Positions 1 through 10,039 of a stretch of 25,515 nucleotides of DNA are shown here, piece by piece (positions within the stretch are counted from its first letter, which is position 1; every line of letters begins with the position of its first letter). The stretch covers positions 1 through 25,515 of the forward strand of contig PITI01000072.1 in assembly GCA_004325065.1 (NCBI GenBank). The letters are read 5' to 3'. Below the pieces are notes generated by a model. That model was not told the origin of the DNA. It saw only the letters and a list, made by a program, of their open reading frames with translations, and did no database searches. Position numbers and translations under genes: made by a program. The stretch comes from Hamiltosporidium magnivora (taxonomy: Eukaryota; Microsporidia; Dubosqiidae).

Positions 1-1931
1 CCGGCTGATTGAGAACTAGGACCTCCTCCTCCTGCACCACCACCTGTTCCTCCACTAGACCCACTTCCTCCAGCTGCTTGAGAACTAGGAGCACCGCCAC
101 CTGTTCCCCCACCTGATCCACTTCCTCCGGTACCCGTTCCACCTCCTCCGCTACTAGAAGTTCCTCCTGTTGATTGTTGGCCAGAAGTACCGCTTCCGGC
201 CGCCTGAGAAGTAGGCGCACCGGAAGCTCCGCCACTTGTTCCCCCACCGGTTGCTTGTGATGTGGGTCCACCTGCTTGTGAGCCACCTCCTATTTCTTTC
301 TGTAATTTATCTAAAGAATCACTCTCTTTTTTAATTTCTTCTTGACTGACATCATTACTTTGATACACACCATTAGAAGTAAGCTGTCCTTTACTTGGAA
401 TTTCTTCTTTACCGCAACCACAATCTTTTCCTACGAAAATTCCATTCTCATTAACTATTTCCTCGCCGACTTTTTTAAACTCTACATTTCCTGTATAATC
501 TGCAAATACACCCGGTGATTTTTCGTATACTAAAACATCTTTTATATTAACAATATCAGGATTTTTCATTCTTATCGATTGTAGCTGCTTTTTATCACAT
601 TTTGCAACATCCCGTAATTCGTTTGCTTTACTAATATAACTTTTTATATCCGAAACTGATGATGACATTGATGAAGACATAGAGGATGACATAGACGAAG
701 ACATTGAAGAAGACATAGACGATGAGGGCATTGAAGAAGACATTGAGGAGGACATAGACGAAGACATTGAAGAAGACATAGACGAAGAGATTGAAGAAGA
801 CATAGATGATGAGGGCATTGAAGAAGACATTGACGATGACATTGAAGAAGACATTGACGATGACATTGAAGATGAAGAAATTGAAGATGACATTGAAGAA
901 GACATAGATGATGAGGGCATTGACGATGACATAGATGATGAGGGCATTGAAGAAGACATAGATGATGAGGGCATTGAAGAAGACATTGACGAAGACATTG
1001 AAGATGAAGAAATTGAAGGTGACATCGACGAAGACATAGAGGATAAAGGCTTTGAAGATGACATGGCAGATGACATAGACGAAGACATCGAAGATGAAGA
1101 AGCCGATGACGAAATTGAACTTCCAATGGATGATGATTTTAGATCAGAAAGTGAAGCAGAATCTGTTTTTTTAGAGGCAGATTGGGCACTAGAAGAACCG
1201 CTTTTTTCTGTGGTTTTCTTTCCAAATCCAAAAAAAGCTCCGATTCCTGAAGGTTCCTTTGTTGTCTGGTCGGTTGTTTCTGACTTTGATTTTTCTGCTG
1301 ATTTCTGGGATGCCTCTTCCGATTTTGACTTATCTTTTGCCTCTTTTGAAGCAGATTTTTCTGGTTCTGCTGCCTTCTTTGACTCTGATTTCTTAGCTGC
1401 TTCTTCGGATTTCGATTTTTCTTTCGCCTCTTTTGAAGCAGATTTTTCTGGCTCAGCTGCTTTCTTTGATTCGGATTTTTTGGCAGCCTCTTCGGATTTT
1501 GATTTATTAGCAGCCTCCTTTGATGCAGATTTCTCAGGCTCCGCTGCTTTCTTTGATTCAGATTTTGCCTTTTCCTTTTCATCCTTTGATGCAGATTTCT
1601 GTGTATCTTCTGCTTTTTTGCTTTCCTGACTTTGACCACTTTCTTGACTTTTTGGTTTACTACCGGAAGATTCCTGACCGCCTTGCTGTTGTTCTCCCGA
1701 AGATTGCCCATTTGTTTCCTTTGCTGCCAAATTCGAACGACTCTTCTTTTCAGAAATTTTCAATTTTGACTCGTCTAAATCCGATATTTTATTGACTAGC
1801 AGAGTTTCCAACATTTCATTAAAAGTCCTAAAATTGTGTGTTCCTGTTTTATCTTTAATCTTGTAATTCGTTTCCTTCTGTTTAGAACTCATAATTATTA
1901 AAATAAATCTCATTATCATATTCACATACAT
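1..1931 (-). CDS. Gene A: large secreted Lys/Ser/Glu- and Gly-rich repeat protein (partial, C terminus beyond left edge); polar-tube/spore-wall type candidate
   Basis: The minus-strand frame is open from ATG 1931 (an in-frame TAA lies 12 nt upstream) to the left edge, about 643 residues, with no stop. In-frame ATGs also occur at 1919, 1913 and 1892. The longest form starts with a short hydrophobic stretch (MRFILIIM at residues 7-14) that fits a signal peptide. Order of parts: charged head (~20-75); 29-residue Lys/Ser/Glu/Ala repeats with core KKAAEPEKSASKEA (~105-215); a short FFGFGKK segment; a Ser/Met array (~268-425); a more complex domain with Cys 445, 504 and 506 and motifs IKDVLVY, CGCGKE and IPSKGQL (~435-545); then a Gly/Ser/Thr/Ala/Gln-rich tail with repeated PSSQAAG or PTSQAAG. 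The Cys domain matches the C-terminal domain of gene C (17014-19008). Function is not recognised. Composition and secretion suggest an extracellular spore protein such as a polar tube or wall component; this is inference. Confidence 0.8.
   Translation of the reverse strand, partial: MYVNMIMRFILIIMSSKQKETNYKIKDKTGTHNFRTFNEMLETLLVNKISDLDESKLKISEKKSRSNLAAKETNGQSSGEQQQGGQESSGSKPKSQESGQSQESKKAEDTQKSASKDEKEKAKSESKKAAEPEKSASKEAANKSKSEEAAKKSESKKAAEPEKSASKEAKEKSKSEEAAKKSESKKAAEPEKSASKEAKDKSKSEEASQKSAEKSKSETTDQTTKEPSGIGAFFGFGKKTTEKSGSSSAQSASKKTDSASLSDLKSSSIGSSISSSASSSSMSSSMSSAMSSSKPLSSMSSSMSPSISSSSMSSSMSSSMPSSSMSSSMPSSSMSSSMPSSSMSSSMSSSISSSSMSSSMSSSMSSSMSSSMPSSSMSSSISSSMSSSMSSSMSSSMSSSMPSSSMSSSMSSSMSSSMSSSMSSSVSDIKSYISKANELRDVAKCDKKQLQSIRMKNPDIVNIKDVLVYEKSPGVFADYTGNVEFKKVGEEIVNENGIFVGKDCGCGKEEIPSKGQLTSNGVYQSNDVSQEEIKKESDSLDKLQKEIGGGSQAGGPTSQATGGGTSGGASGAPTSQAAGSGTSGQQSTGGTSSSGGGGTGTGGSGSGGGTGGGAPSSQAAGGSGSSGGTGGGAGGGGPSSQSA
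657..1130 (-). repeat. Ser/Met microrepeat array in gene A
   Basis: Read on the minus strand in gene A's frame, about 155 codons consist almost only of Ser with regularly spaced Met, plus occasional Ile and Pro, built from TCT/TCA/TCG-ATG words (SSMSSSM, SMPSSSM). The opposite strand reads as GAC/GAA/GAT (DDDIDEDIE-type) codons, which explains the long but spurious plus-strand frame near 1063. Confidence 0.85.
1339..1599 (-). repeat. 87-bp in-frame tandem repeat in gene A (3 copies)
   Basis: Copies begin at 1339, 1426 and 1513 on the plus strand (GCCTCTTTTGAAGCAG or a variant), spaced exactly 87 bp. Each encodes 29 residues rich in K, S, E and A. The period is a multiple of three and many differences between copies are third-position changes, so the array is maintained as coding sequence. 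Confidence 0.9.
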
Positions 1932-4900
1932 TTCTAATGTTTATATTATGTTTTGATATAAATATTTCTGACATCGAAATAAATTACAAATTATTTGTTT
2001 TTTTGTTTCAGAATTTGTTTCTAGGTGTGATTTTTCTGAAAAAATGTTACAACATATAAAAAATTAGATTTCTTTCTAACCACAATTTATTGTTTCTAAA
2101 TTTAGTTTTATTTTAAATTATTTCGATGAAAGGATATTGAAATTTTAATGAAAAGTTTTTATTAAATTTTATATAAAATATTTTGCTCCTAATAAATAAA
2201 TTTAAAAAAAATCAAAATATTTATATTTTTTTCCAGCACCAAAATCAAATACTCGAATATTCTTACCTACAGAATGGAATTATTGCCCATAAAGAGCCCT
2301 AGGTTCATTTACTTCAAATTCTACCTATCACGATCAAACACTTCTCTTTTACATTCGTCTATATCAAGGTTGCCAAGATTTACTTAAATTCAAACATAAT
2401 TGACTTATTTTTGTGTCTCTGCAGCAAATAAATATTTTCAATAAAATCTAAAAAATATGTCAAATGCTTAATTCAAAACATTTCCCTACTATTCAAAATA
2501 TTAAAATTTTACTTTTATCTGTCGTTTATACAATTAGGTTTCATGATACTCATTCATTGGATTCTCATTCGCATATTTCTTTATTTAATATCTCTTGAGA
2601 TAAATTTGGTACTTTTAATTTCATAAATTATATTTTATTGTAATTCTATATTTAAAAGTCTTCAACATATTTTCAAACTTAAAAGATTGTTTATGTTTTG
2701 TTCGAAATCTAGTCAGCTTGTGATTATTTCTGAATCTGCTATACTCATATATTATATTTGTTGCCTTTAATTAGTCACTTACTATAAAAAAAATTCAAAA
2801 AAAACATTCTAAGAAATGAGTTTTTAAATAAAATTTTCAAAAATATTAATTTGCTTATATTAGTACGACTTATATTACTCAATCTTTTTGCTAATCAATC
2901 AAATAGAATAAAATATATTGCAATCTTATTCGGTATAATATCATACTGATTTCTAAAGAATATTTGATTCCTTTTTTACAATAAATGTCTATTTTGAAAC
3001 AAATAAATTTCTCAAAGTTTAGCTAATTCATGTTTAATTTTTTTTAACAATATAAAATCATATTTGTCTAATTGCTTCAAACTTGTTTAAATATTACATA
3101 AAATTGAATTAGAATAATTTCTGACTGCAGTAAGATAATATCAGCCTTGATAGTATTTTAAAAATCAATAACGTCTTTAAAAAGTTAGCAGAAATCGAAT
3201 TCTTTTTAGATCAGTTTATTTTAAAATATATCTATTATAAGGCTTGAGAATAGATGATTTAATTTATGTTCTTGTAATCGCGCAAAGAATATTTTATTTC
3301 GATAAACCAAAGTATGAACCGATATTTGTAGTTTAACTAAAAATTCCAATGTTGATTATTTATTTTATTTTTTTATATCGAATCTAATCTAAATTCAAGC
3401 TCTGTCAGTTATTCCAGATATAATAATGTGGCTCGCATAGTTAAATATTTTTTCTTAAAATTTCGTGAATTTTACAGATTTCCCAAATCTTCTTTGATTT
3501 TGATTTTCATTGTTGTTATAATTGAAATTGTATTCAATTATTAATTTTATATTTGTAATTGTATACTAATGATACAATATATTATGTAATATTTGGACTA
3601 TAAGTACCCAATGATCATTTTATCTCAAATTCTTTAATAATATATTGTATAAAGACAATATAATATTGGTGCTTATAAAAGCTTTAAACTAAAATTCTAC
3701 TGTTTCGTAACTATAATTTTATGCTTCAAAAGAATATTTTCTCTCATAATTATATCATAGCTAGCCTCTGTTTAAAGAAATTTAATTTATAGGTTTATAG
3801 ATTATTTGTTTTAAAAAAACCAATATATTTTAAGCGGATTGTATCAAGTTAATACCTAAGAAAAAATGATAAGCTAATAAATACATATTCTTTGCGCTTC
3901 GTTTGTTAATGATATAAAAAATATTAAGAAATCGGTAGACTTTAACAAATTATATATTTTAAAAAAATATCTATTGCATTTCAAACGATATGTACTGAAT
4001 TTTAAATGAATTTCATTTAATGAATATACCCAAATATATGATTTATAAGATTGTAAAATTATTCTATTTAAGTTTCAAACCCGAGTTTTTGATTATTTTA
4101 TGTTTCTGTATTAAAAATGGTAATATTCATATTCTCTGAGTGTTTTGAGTTTGAACGAAGCATAGTTTCTGATCAATGAAAATCAAATTATTGTCGAAAT
4201 TTCATTTCTCACAGAAACATATGCCTAGGCATTTAATATTCGAAAAAATCAATTGATTGTATTTAAATTATGAGTATTTCATATTAGTTATACATATTTA
4301 TCAATTTAAAAAAATTTATCTTTATTTCTCTTTTGTTTAGAATTAAAACATATTGATATTTTGATCTTATGATTATACATCAGATAACTGTTCACTTATA
4401 CATTCTGATGGTTTTTTAAACCTCATATGAAATTTTGTTCAAAAAAATTACATGATAATCGTGTTGTGTACACTTTAAGCTATTCATAAATTTACAAACA
4501 AACCTTTATTTTTATTTTTGATTTTACATAGGCAATTTTTTATTCAGTGTAGTTAAATAATGTGTGTTTGTATATAATGATATGTTTTTCAATGAATTTT
4601 TAAAATACTTAGTCGAAACCAGACACGAAACTACTAACTTGACAATTTCAAAGGAGGTTTTTTTTATAAAAGCAAATATGCAATATTACAAATATTTTTT
4701 TAACGTATTCTATTTTTAAAAAAAGAAACAAGTTTCAATTTCTTTATTTGAAAATCAGAATAGAACTATTTTTGATTTTTTTAAGTTATGTAAATGCATT
4801 GATATTTAACCTAGTCGTATACAAGAAAAGAATTTAGAATATTATCCCATGCAAACTTTTAAAGATAAAATTAAGAGCTTGGTTGATTTTTCTCGAAACA

Positions 4901-5011
4901 TCTATTAATATTCATAGTTTTTTATTAATTGTGACTTTTTGACCCAAATAATTACAAACTCTTTTTTATACATTAATTATTTAATAATAGAACAACATAT
5001 TTATTTTATTT
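1932..5011. other. Gene-free AT-rich spacer
   Basis: About 3.1 kb of AT-rich sequence, dense with A and T runs and with stops in every frame. Apart from the diverged dispersed repeat at 2288-2369 I see no gene, tRNA, rRNA or tandem array. Its left end must hold the promoter of gene A. The sequence just before the start (ATAAACATTAGAAATG on the minus strand) resembles the TAAACA-containing leaders of genes B and C. Confidence 0.6.
2288..2369. repeat. Diverged dispersed repeat, copy 1
   Basis: This ~82-bp block matches 19854-19938 in order and spacing: CATAAAGAGCCC against CATACAGAGCCC, ACCTATCACGATCAAA against ACCTTTCACGATCAGAA, and TTCGTCTATATCAAG against TTCGTCTATGTCAAG. On the minus strand both copies encode LDIDE just inside the right end, with a synonymous Asp codon change (GAT/GAC), followed by frame damage. 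A decayed coding element, perhaps a transposase, would fit; a structured non-coding repeat would too. Confidence 0.55.
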
Positions 5012-5730
5012 AAAAATATCACATCTTTTTAAAATAGTGGAAAGTGTTATATTTGTTTTCATGACATTAACGCAGTTCTAGGTTTAACATAAATGACTGC
5101 TACCCCAACACTCTATCGGTAACCCCTGCGATACCTACGTCCCAATGACTTTCATCTACCAGATGTGTAGAACCTATATAATAGGCGAGGTAGTTGCCCG
5201 GAGTTCGTTAATGTCCTTTGTATTGAGTGAAATAGAAGCACCCCCTGGGCTCCCCCAAGACTATGCAGCATTCCTACTTACTCTACCCTTTCTGAACCCA
5301 ATAAACTTCTAGCTAAGATATATTTCAGAGATTTACATGGGATCCACCTAGACAGTGCAATGTCATACCAGCAGGTATAACCTGCTACTTAGCTCTCCCG
5401 GCTTTTAATGGGTTTTATTTTTATATCTCCCAGTCGCTAAGTCTTCTAACCCGAGTGAGCAGGCTAGGCTTCCATGCTTTTACATGGCAATTACCTACAA
5501 TTTCAGCTGCGGTGCAATCTGGTTACATAAAAAACTACAAATAAATTTGTAGAAAAAGTTTGGCTATTTCTTAAACCTCTCCTCTTCATCAAACTCCTAT
5601 GGAACAACCGAAGATACAGTGTGGTTTTATTCCCACCAAAAATCCAAACAATGATTTCATTTATCAATCTCACACACTCATTGCCAAGCAGAAAGGTTTT
5701 TCTGCGGTTATCCTCCCTCCACCAATTCTT
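5012..5730. mobile_element. GC-richer dispersed element (probable transposon relic)
   Basis: This block is clearly richer in G+C than its surroundings, especially 5090-5520. The first 61 bases, beginning AAAAATATCACATC, recur with few differences at 25456-25515, where the window ends, so the left boundary at ~5012 is defined by a second copy. The block contains several short perfect hairpins: 5370-5386 (7-bp stem, 3-nt loop), 5472-5487, 5535-5552 (8-bp stem) and 5688-5705 (7-bp stem). Minus-strand frame 5503-~5790 is open for about 95 codons without a usable start. The style of the GC-rich part, read on the minus strand, recalls 5' leaders of animal non-LTR retrotransposons, but this is weak; no terminal repeats or target-site duplications were identified. 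Confidence 0.5.
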
Positions 5731-5790
5731 TAATAATAGTAATTTTATTATAGATAAAAATATAAAATTGTATTTTTCTTAAACTTTTAG
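5503..5790 (-). pseudogene. Open frame without start inside the 5012-5730 element
   Basis: The minus strand is open from just after a TAA near 5790 to a TGA at 5503-5505. The downstream two-thirds (from ~5735) has a mixed, protein-like composition, including KNWWREDNRR and LFHRSLMKRRG, unlike the F/I/K/N/Y-only translations of the surrounding AT-rich DNA. The only ATGs in frame are internal, so it would be the 3' end of a longer coding region. No family is recognised. It may be the C-terminal remnant of a retrotransposon protein, or chance in a GC-richer block. Confidence 0.3.
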
Positions 5791-7425
5791 TGTAAAATAT
5801 GTTTTTTTTTTTCATTTCTCGTAACACTTCGTAAGAAATTTCTCTATAAATGTTTGTTGAATTTTACGTTTTGATATATATTTCATTAAGTTTTGATATA
5901 GTATTTAATATAATTCTTACTTAAATATAAAATAGGTGAGGATGCGCATGTTGTAATATTTCTATTACAAAATATTCTGAATATACTTTGGAAAAAAATT
6001 TAATAAAAAATACTTGTAATGTAATATCTAACCAGATACGTTTATCTAAAAAAATCACAAAACACAAATTTTCTACAGATTTCTAATACTTCACTTGTTC
6101 ATTTATATCAAGCTTATCTAAAAGAACTTCTATATCGGGAAACATAATTTAGGAGAAATATTCAGAAAAATTTTACTTTATTTTTTCTAGCTTACACATT
6201 TTTACAAAATATGCAATTCTTTTTGTTTTAACCTGATTATATAATGACTAAACGATGATCTTGGTTTTACGGTGATTTAACTGACTTTCATATCTTCCAT
6301 TCACCGGTTTTTTATATGCAAAATATATAATTTTATTCTTTAGGTTCTAGTCGGTTTCACAAAATTCAACACTAAACCAGAAGAGTATATTAAAAATAAA
6401 CTTTTCAAAAATAATTTGTACTTGTTTAAATATAATATGGAACTTTATGATTTGAATAGGCTAATAGGTTTAATAAGAATTAAAAGTAAAATTGCATAAT
6501 TAGATAGTAAACTTATTTGCCAGTGATGTTATTTTGATTCATAAAAATCGATATTAATAGCAACAATGAAATTATACTTTAAATTAAATAATCTATATAT
6601 TTATATCTTCTTTTTTCTGTATATTCATTTATTTTTATGATTGAAATCATTATGGAGATAGATTGGTTTATATGAATTATTATTTACTGTATATTCAAAT
6701 CTAATTATTTTATGTTTTTTTTTAAATTTTAAAATAAAAATTTCTATGTTTTAAACGGATGAATCGTTTCAAGAAAATAATATTATAATAAGCTAAAAAT
6801 ATCTTTTTTTATTTAAATGAAGTATATTTTCGTAACTTGCGCACTTTCTTATGCAAATTACCAAGGATTTAATTCTAAACAATAAAGTGTTCTATTCGTT
6901 TGTATCTAATTGTTTTTCTGATGATATTTAGATTCTGCTATTTATTTTAAACATATACTCGCATTTCGTTAATATTACTATTATTCGCTTGGTTGAATTT
7001 ACACTTATTTTACATGATATAGTTTAATCGAGTTACATAATTTTTGAAAAAAATATTCAATAAATATTTGTAATCTAAAAGTATTTATGTGTGTTCTTTT
7101 TTCAAAAAGTCGATTTACCTTAGCCGGGTCGGTTTATAAGGAACTGTGTGTTGTAGATTAGGCTGATATTAAGGAAAATAAACCGAATTTTATAAATATT
7201 ATTATATTTTAGTCAATTTACCGTTTATATATTCGTCCTATAAATAAATTAAATGTTGCTTTTCTAATACATAAAAAATAAGCTGTAATTTCGACAACTA
7301 TTGGTCTTATCAGAAAGTATACATAATTTAGAAAGCTATTTTTAGATACAATTTTGATAAATAGATTATCCAATTACTATTTATAGCAATAATATTTGTA
7401 CAAATGTTGAAAAAATAATTACGCC
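5731..7425. other. Gene-free AT-rich spacer
   Basis: No supported gene. One short GC-richer island at about 7117-7165, containing TTAGCCGGGTCGG, stands out from the AT-rich background and may be another transposon scrap; nothing identifies it. Confidence 0.5.
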
Positions 7426-9422
7426 ATGTTTTTCAATTTATTTGTTTGTTTGGAAATTTTGCATTGTTATACTGATTTGAATGGTGATCCAACAATTGTT
7501 GAAAACTGTTAAATTGAAGTAGACCTTGTGCCACAGACGAATCGATAAATTTTTGAAATAATTCAAAGCATAGATTCCCGCATGCTGCCATATGAAGTAA
7601 ATGAATTGAGTTCTGTTCTATCATATTACATTGAGTATGTCAAAATACATACAAATTTTTTTCATCACAAATTTTTAACACGCTTCATATGCTTGATCGT
7701 CTGCTTAATACCTCAAAGAGATCCGCCATATTTAATCAGATATAAGACAGAGCTTCTTGCTAATATTATATCATTCGCAAAACTGTATGAATATAGCAGA
7801 TGCAATAAGGAAATGAACGATGTTGAAAAAACAAGAATGGTTTCACTTTTTAAAACCAGACTGAAAACTTCAGAACACAGAGAATATATCTGTAGAAAAC
7901 CGGGAATAAGACCTGATAAAATAGATAGTGACTGTCCATTAATTATAAAAAATATTGAATCCAGTTTTTATCATAGTAGTAATATAGATAACTAAATAAT
8001 AAAAAATACGAAAGTTATAGTTGAAGAAAGTACACGTTCAGCTCTTAAAAATTATCTCAAAAGTGGATCTTTTGAACAGATATATTCTTTTTATTTGTAT
8101 TTAAAGCCTTATTTTTTTTGGAATAAATGGCAAGATTTGAATGATAAAATCATTCTGTTTTCTTTAAATAAATTTTTTTTTACAAGAATAATTTTGATCA
8201 GATGGTGTATCTTAATTTGCCTTTAACAAAAGATATATATATAAAATTTGATTAAGTAAAATATAAAGAATTTATGATGTTCATTTCTGAACCATACATC
8301 AATACTGTTTTAAAAAATCTTCAAATTTTGATTCCATTTTCGAATTTTCTGAAGAGACTTTTTTTAGTAAAGATGAAAATTTTTATAAGAAATTCCCACA
8401 ATATCTTTTAGAATTTTTATAGAAAAACTGTACAAAAATCAAATAAATTCTATTTATAGTTTTTTAATTGATATATCTGAACCACAGTTCTATGGCGATA
8501 TCTCTTTGGTCCTTGGCTCGAAATTCCTTTGCTTCAACCAAAAAATATGCACTAAAGGAATATTATTGCGAATAATCTTAGAATGCATATTTTTAACCTA
8601 TATTTTAAGAGCGCAAATGTTTAAGGTAGTACGATTGGTTTCAAGAGAAACCTACGAGCCTATTTCATTGCAAATTTTAGAAAAACATCTACCAAATCAA
8701 AATATCGAAATCAAAATTCCATTTCATAGAACAGTACTTATCCAAAGATATATTCCAGAAGCATTCGCATTTTTCGAAAAAACAAACATAATGATTTCAC
8801 TTGCAAATCAAGCTTTAAAACTGAAAATATGCAAGCTGTTAGAAAAAAAATTAACGGAACTTAAATTAAAAACTTATTTTTCAATAGACAGCAATTTGGA
8901 AAACTATTTTATATATCTTTTGACTTTGGAATTAGATAATACTCCTGAGGCTCCATCTTCACTTGAACCCGTATCTCTACTGCTACCCGAACCAGAATCC
9001 AAACCTGTACGAGAGCCTGAAACATTACGAGAACCGGAAACAAAACAAGAACCTGCACTTAAACGAGAGCCCGAAACAAAACGAGAAACTGCACCTAAAC
9101 ATGCATCTGAGCGTGCGCCTGAGGCCATTGCGAATAAATCATTTAAAAATGTCCATAAAAAAGAAAACACCCCGAACACCAAAGTTGAGCAAAACAACAA
9201 TGGAAATAACCTCGAAAATTTAACCGAAATGACTAGCGGTAGCAAATTAAAAAAACAAAAGTCAAATACATTAGAAAGTGAAATAGAATCCAAAACATCA
9301 GAAGAAAAGCTCCAAAAGTAAAAAATGGATTTATAACGATCTTAATAGTGGTATTGGTTTTTACATCGGTCATTGGTATATTTGCGACTGGATATTGGAT
9401 CTATATTAAGCAATTAGAATAA
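7426..9422 (+). pseudogene. Broken gene for a secreted/membrane protein with Pro-Glu repeats and a C-terminal transmembrane helix
   Basis: From ATG 7426 a frame beginning with a signal-like MFFNLFVCLEILHCY runs on but is cut by TAA at 7510, 7546 and 7993. Protein-like sequence resumes after each. It then needs a frame change at the T-run 8173-8181, meets TAA at 8253, changes frame again near the A-run at 8312-8317 and near 8414-8418 (just before TAG 8420), and stays open to TAA 9319. That last part is the longest intact piece, 8389-9321, with ATG available at 8617. It carries REPETK-type Pro/Glu/Lys repeats at ~8983-9130. One more shift near 9280-9309 joins it to a hydrophobic helix (core LIVVLVFTSVIGIFATGYW, ~9336-9400), a short basic tail and TAA 9420. 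The family is not recognised. Homopolymer sequencing errors could explain the shifts but less easily the stops. The piece from 8617 could still be expressed as a ~235-residue protein lacking the helix. Confidence 0.6.
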
Positions 9423-9723
9423 AGTTTTTTGGTTTATATTTCATAAAATTTAGTTTCGTTGAAAAATGACTTTTAAAAAGCCTAAAAAAATCGAGAAGCA
9501 TTTTATAATTAAACTAGCCGTTAAACTCCTAGATATAAACTTTCTTTTAAATTCATAAGAAAAAAATTTGGAAAAAAATCCTAAACTTTATTATCTAAGC
9601 TATAGTTTCCTAACCTTCTCAATATGAATTTCTTATTCCCACCACCTAGCCTGTTTCTCGTATATTTTTTTGGTTTTTCATTTGCAAATTATTGCCTTCT
9701 TTGAGCAATTTCTCAATAAAAAT

Positions 9724-9840
9724 TTAGGCTTTTTGTAACCTGCACTTTCTCTTCTGTTTTTTATATTTACTTCCAATTTTTGAGAACTTCGGCTCGGCTT
9801 CAATATTATGTCTGTTCACATTCCAACTATTTCTATCCAT
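9724..9840 (-). pseudogene. Short basic coding fragment, probably decayed
   Basis: ATG at 9840 (minus strand) opens 38 codons of basic, protein-like sequence (KYKKQKRKCRLQKA at its end) to TAA at 9724. Beyond the stop the same frame continues with similar composition (EKLLKEGNNLQMKNQKNIR) and, after a frame change near 9655, further (NKKFILRRLGNYSLDNKV) to about 9585. It reads as the end of a decayed gene or retroelement protein running leftward. No family assigned. It lies between the broken gene at 7426-9422 and the retrotransposon-like leader at 10040. Confidence 0.3.
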
Positions 9841-10039
9841 TTTTTCCTTTTTCTCGAAAAAATTTATTGTTGTGAAGTGTTTTATTTGATGTAAAAACCG
9901 TGTTTTTTTAAGATATGCTTTTTGGTTAATTTATTCATGTATACATTCATACACATTTTTATTAAAAATCTTTCACTTTAATCAAGTAAAAAGTTTCACG
10001 AAGATATTCAAGCAAAATTGTTTTACGCAATTATTATTG

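Noticed and set aside
644..1126. 160-codon minus frame rich in His/Leu/Cys/Gln
   Set aside because: Out-of-frame reading of the Ser/Met array of gene A; composition is an artefact of the repeated word.
1063..1711. Plus-strand acidic/aromatic frame and minus Gln/Asn/Lys frame over gene A
   Set aside because: Shadows of the 87-bp repeat; gene A's own frame stays open through the whole region with leader and domain structure.
5090..5560. rRNA gene fragment
   Set aside because: The higher GC suggested rRNA, but none of the highly conserved small- or large-subunit segments I know could be seen on either strand.
1932..7425. tRNA genes in the spacer
   Set aside because: No cloverleaf-compatible T-arm (GGTTCGAATCC-like or its complement) was found on either strand by eye.
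7433..7624. 63-codon minus frame
   Set aside because: Antisense of the beginning of the broken gene at 7426-9422.
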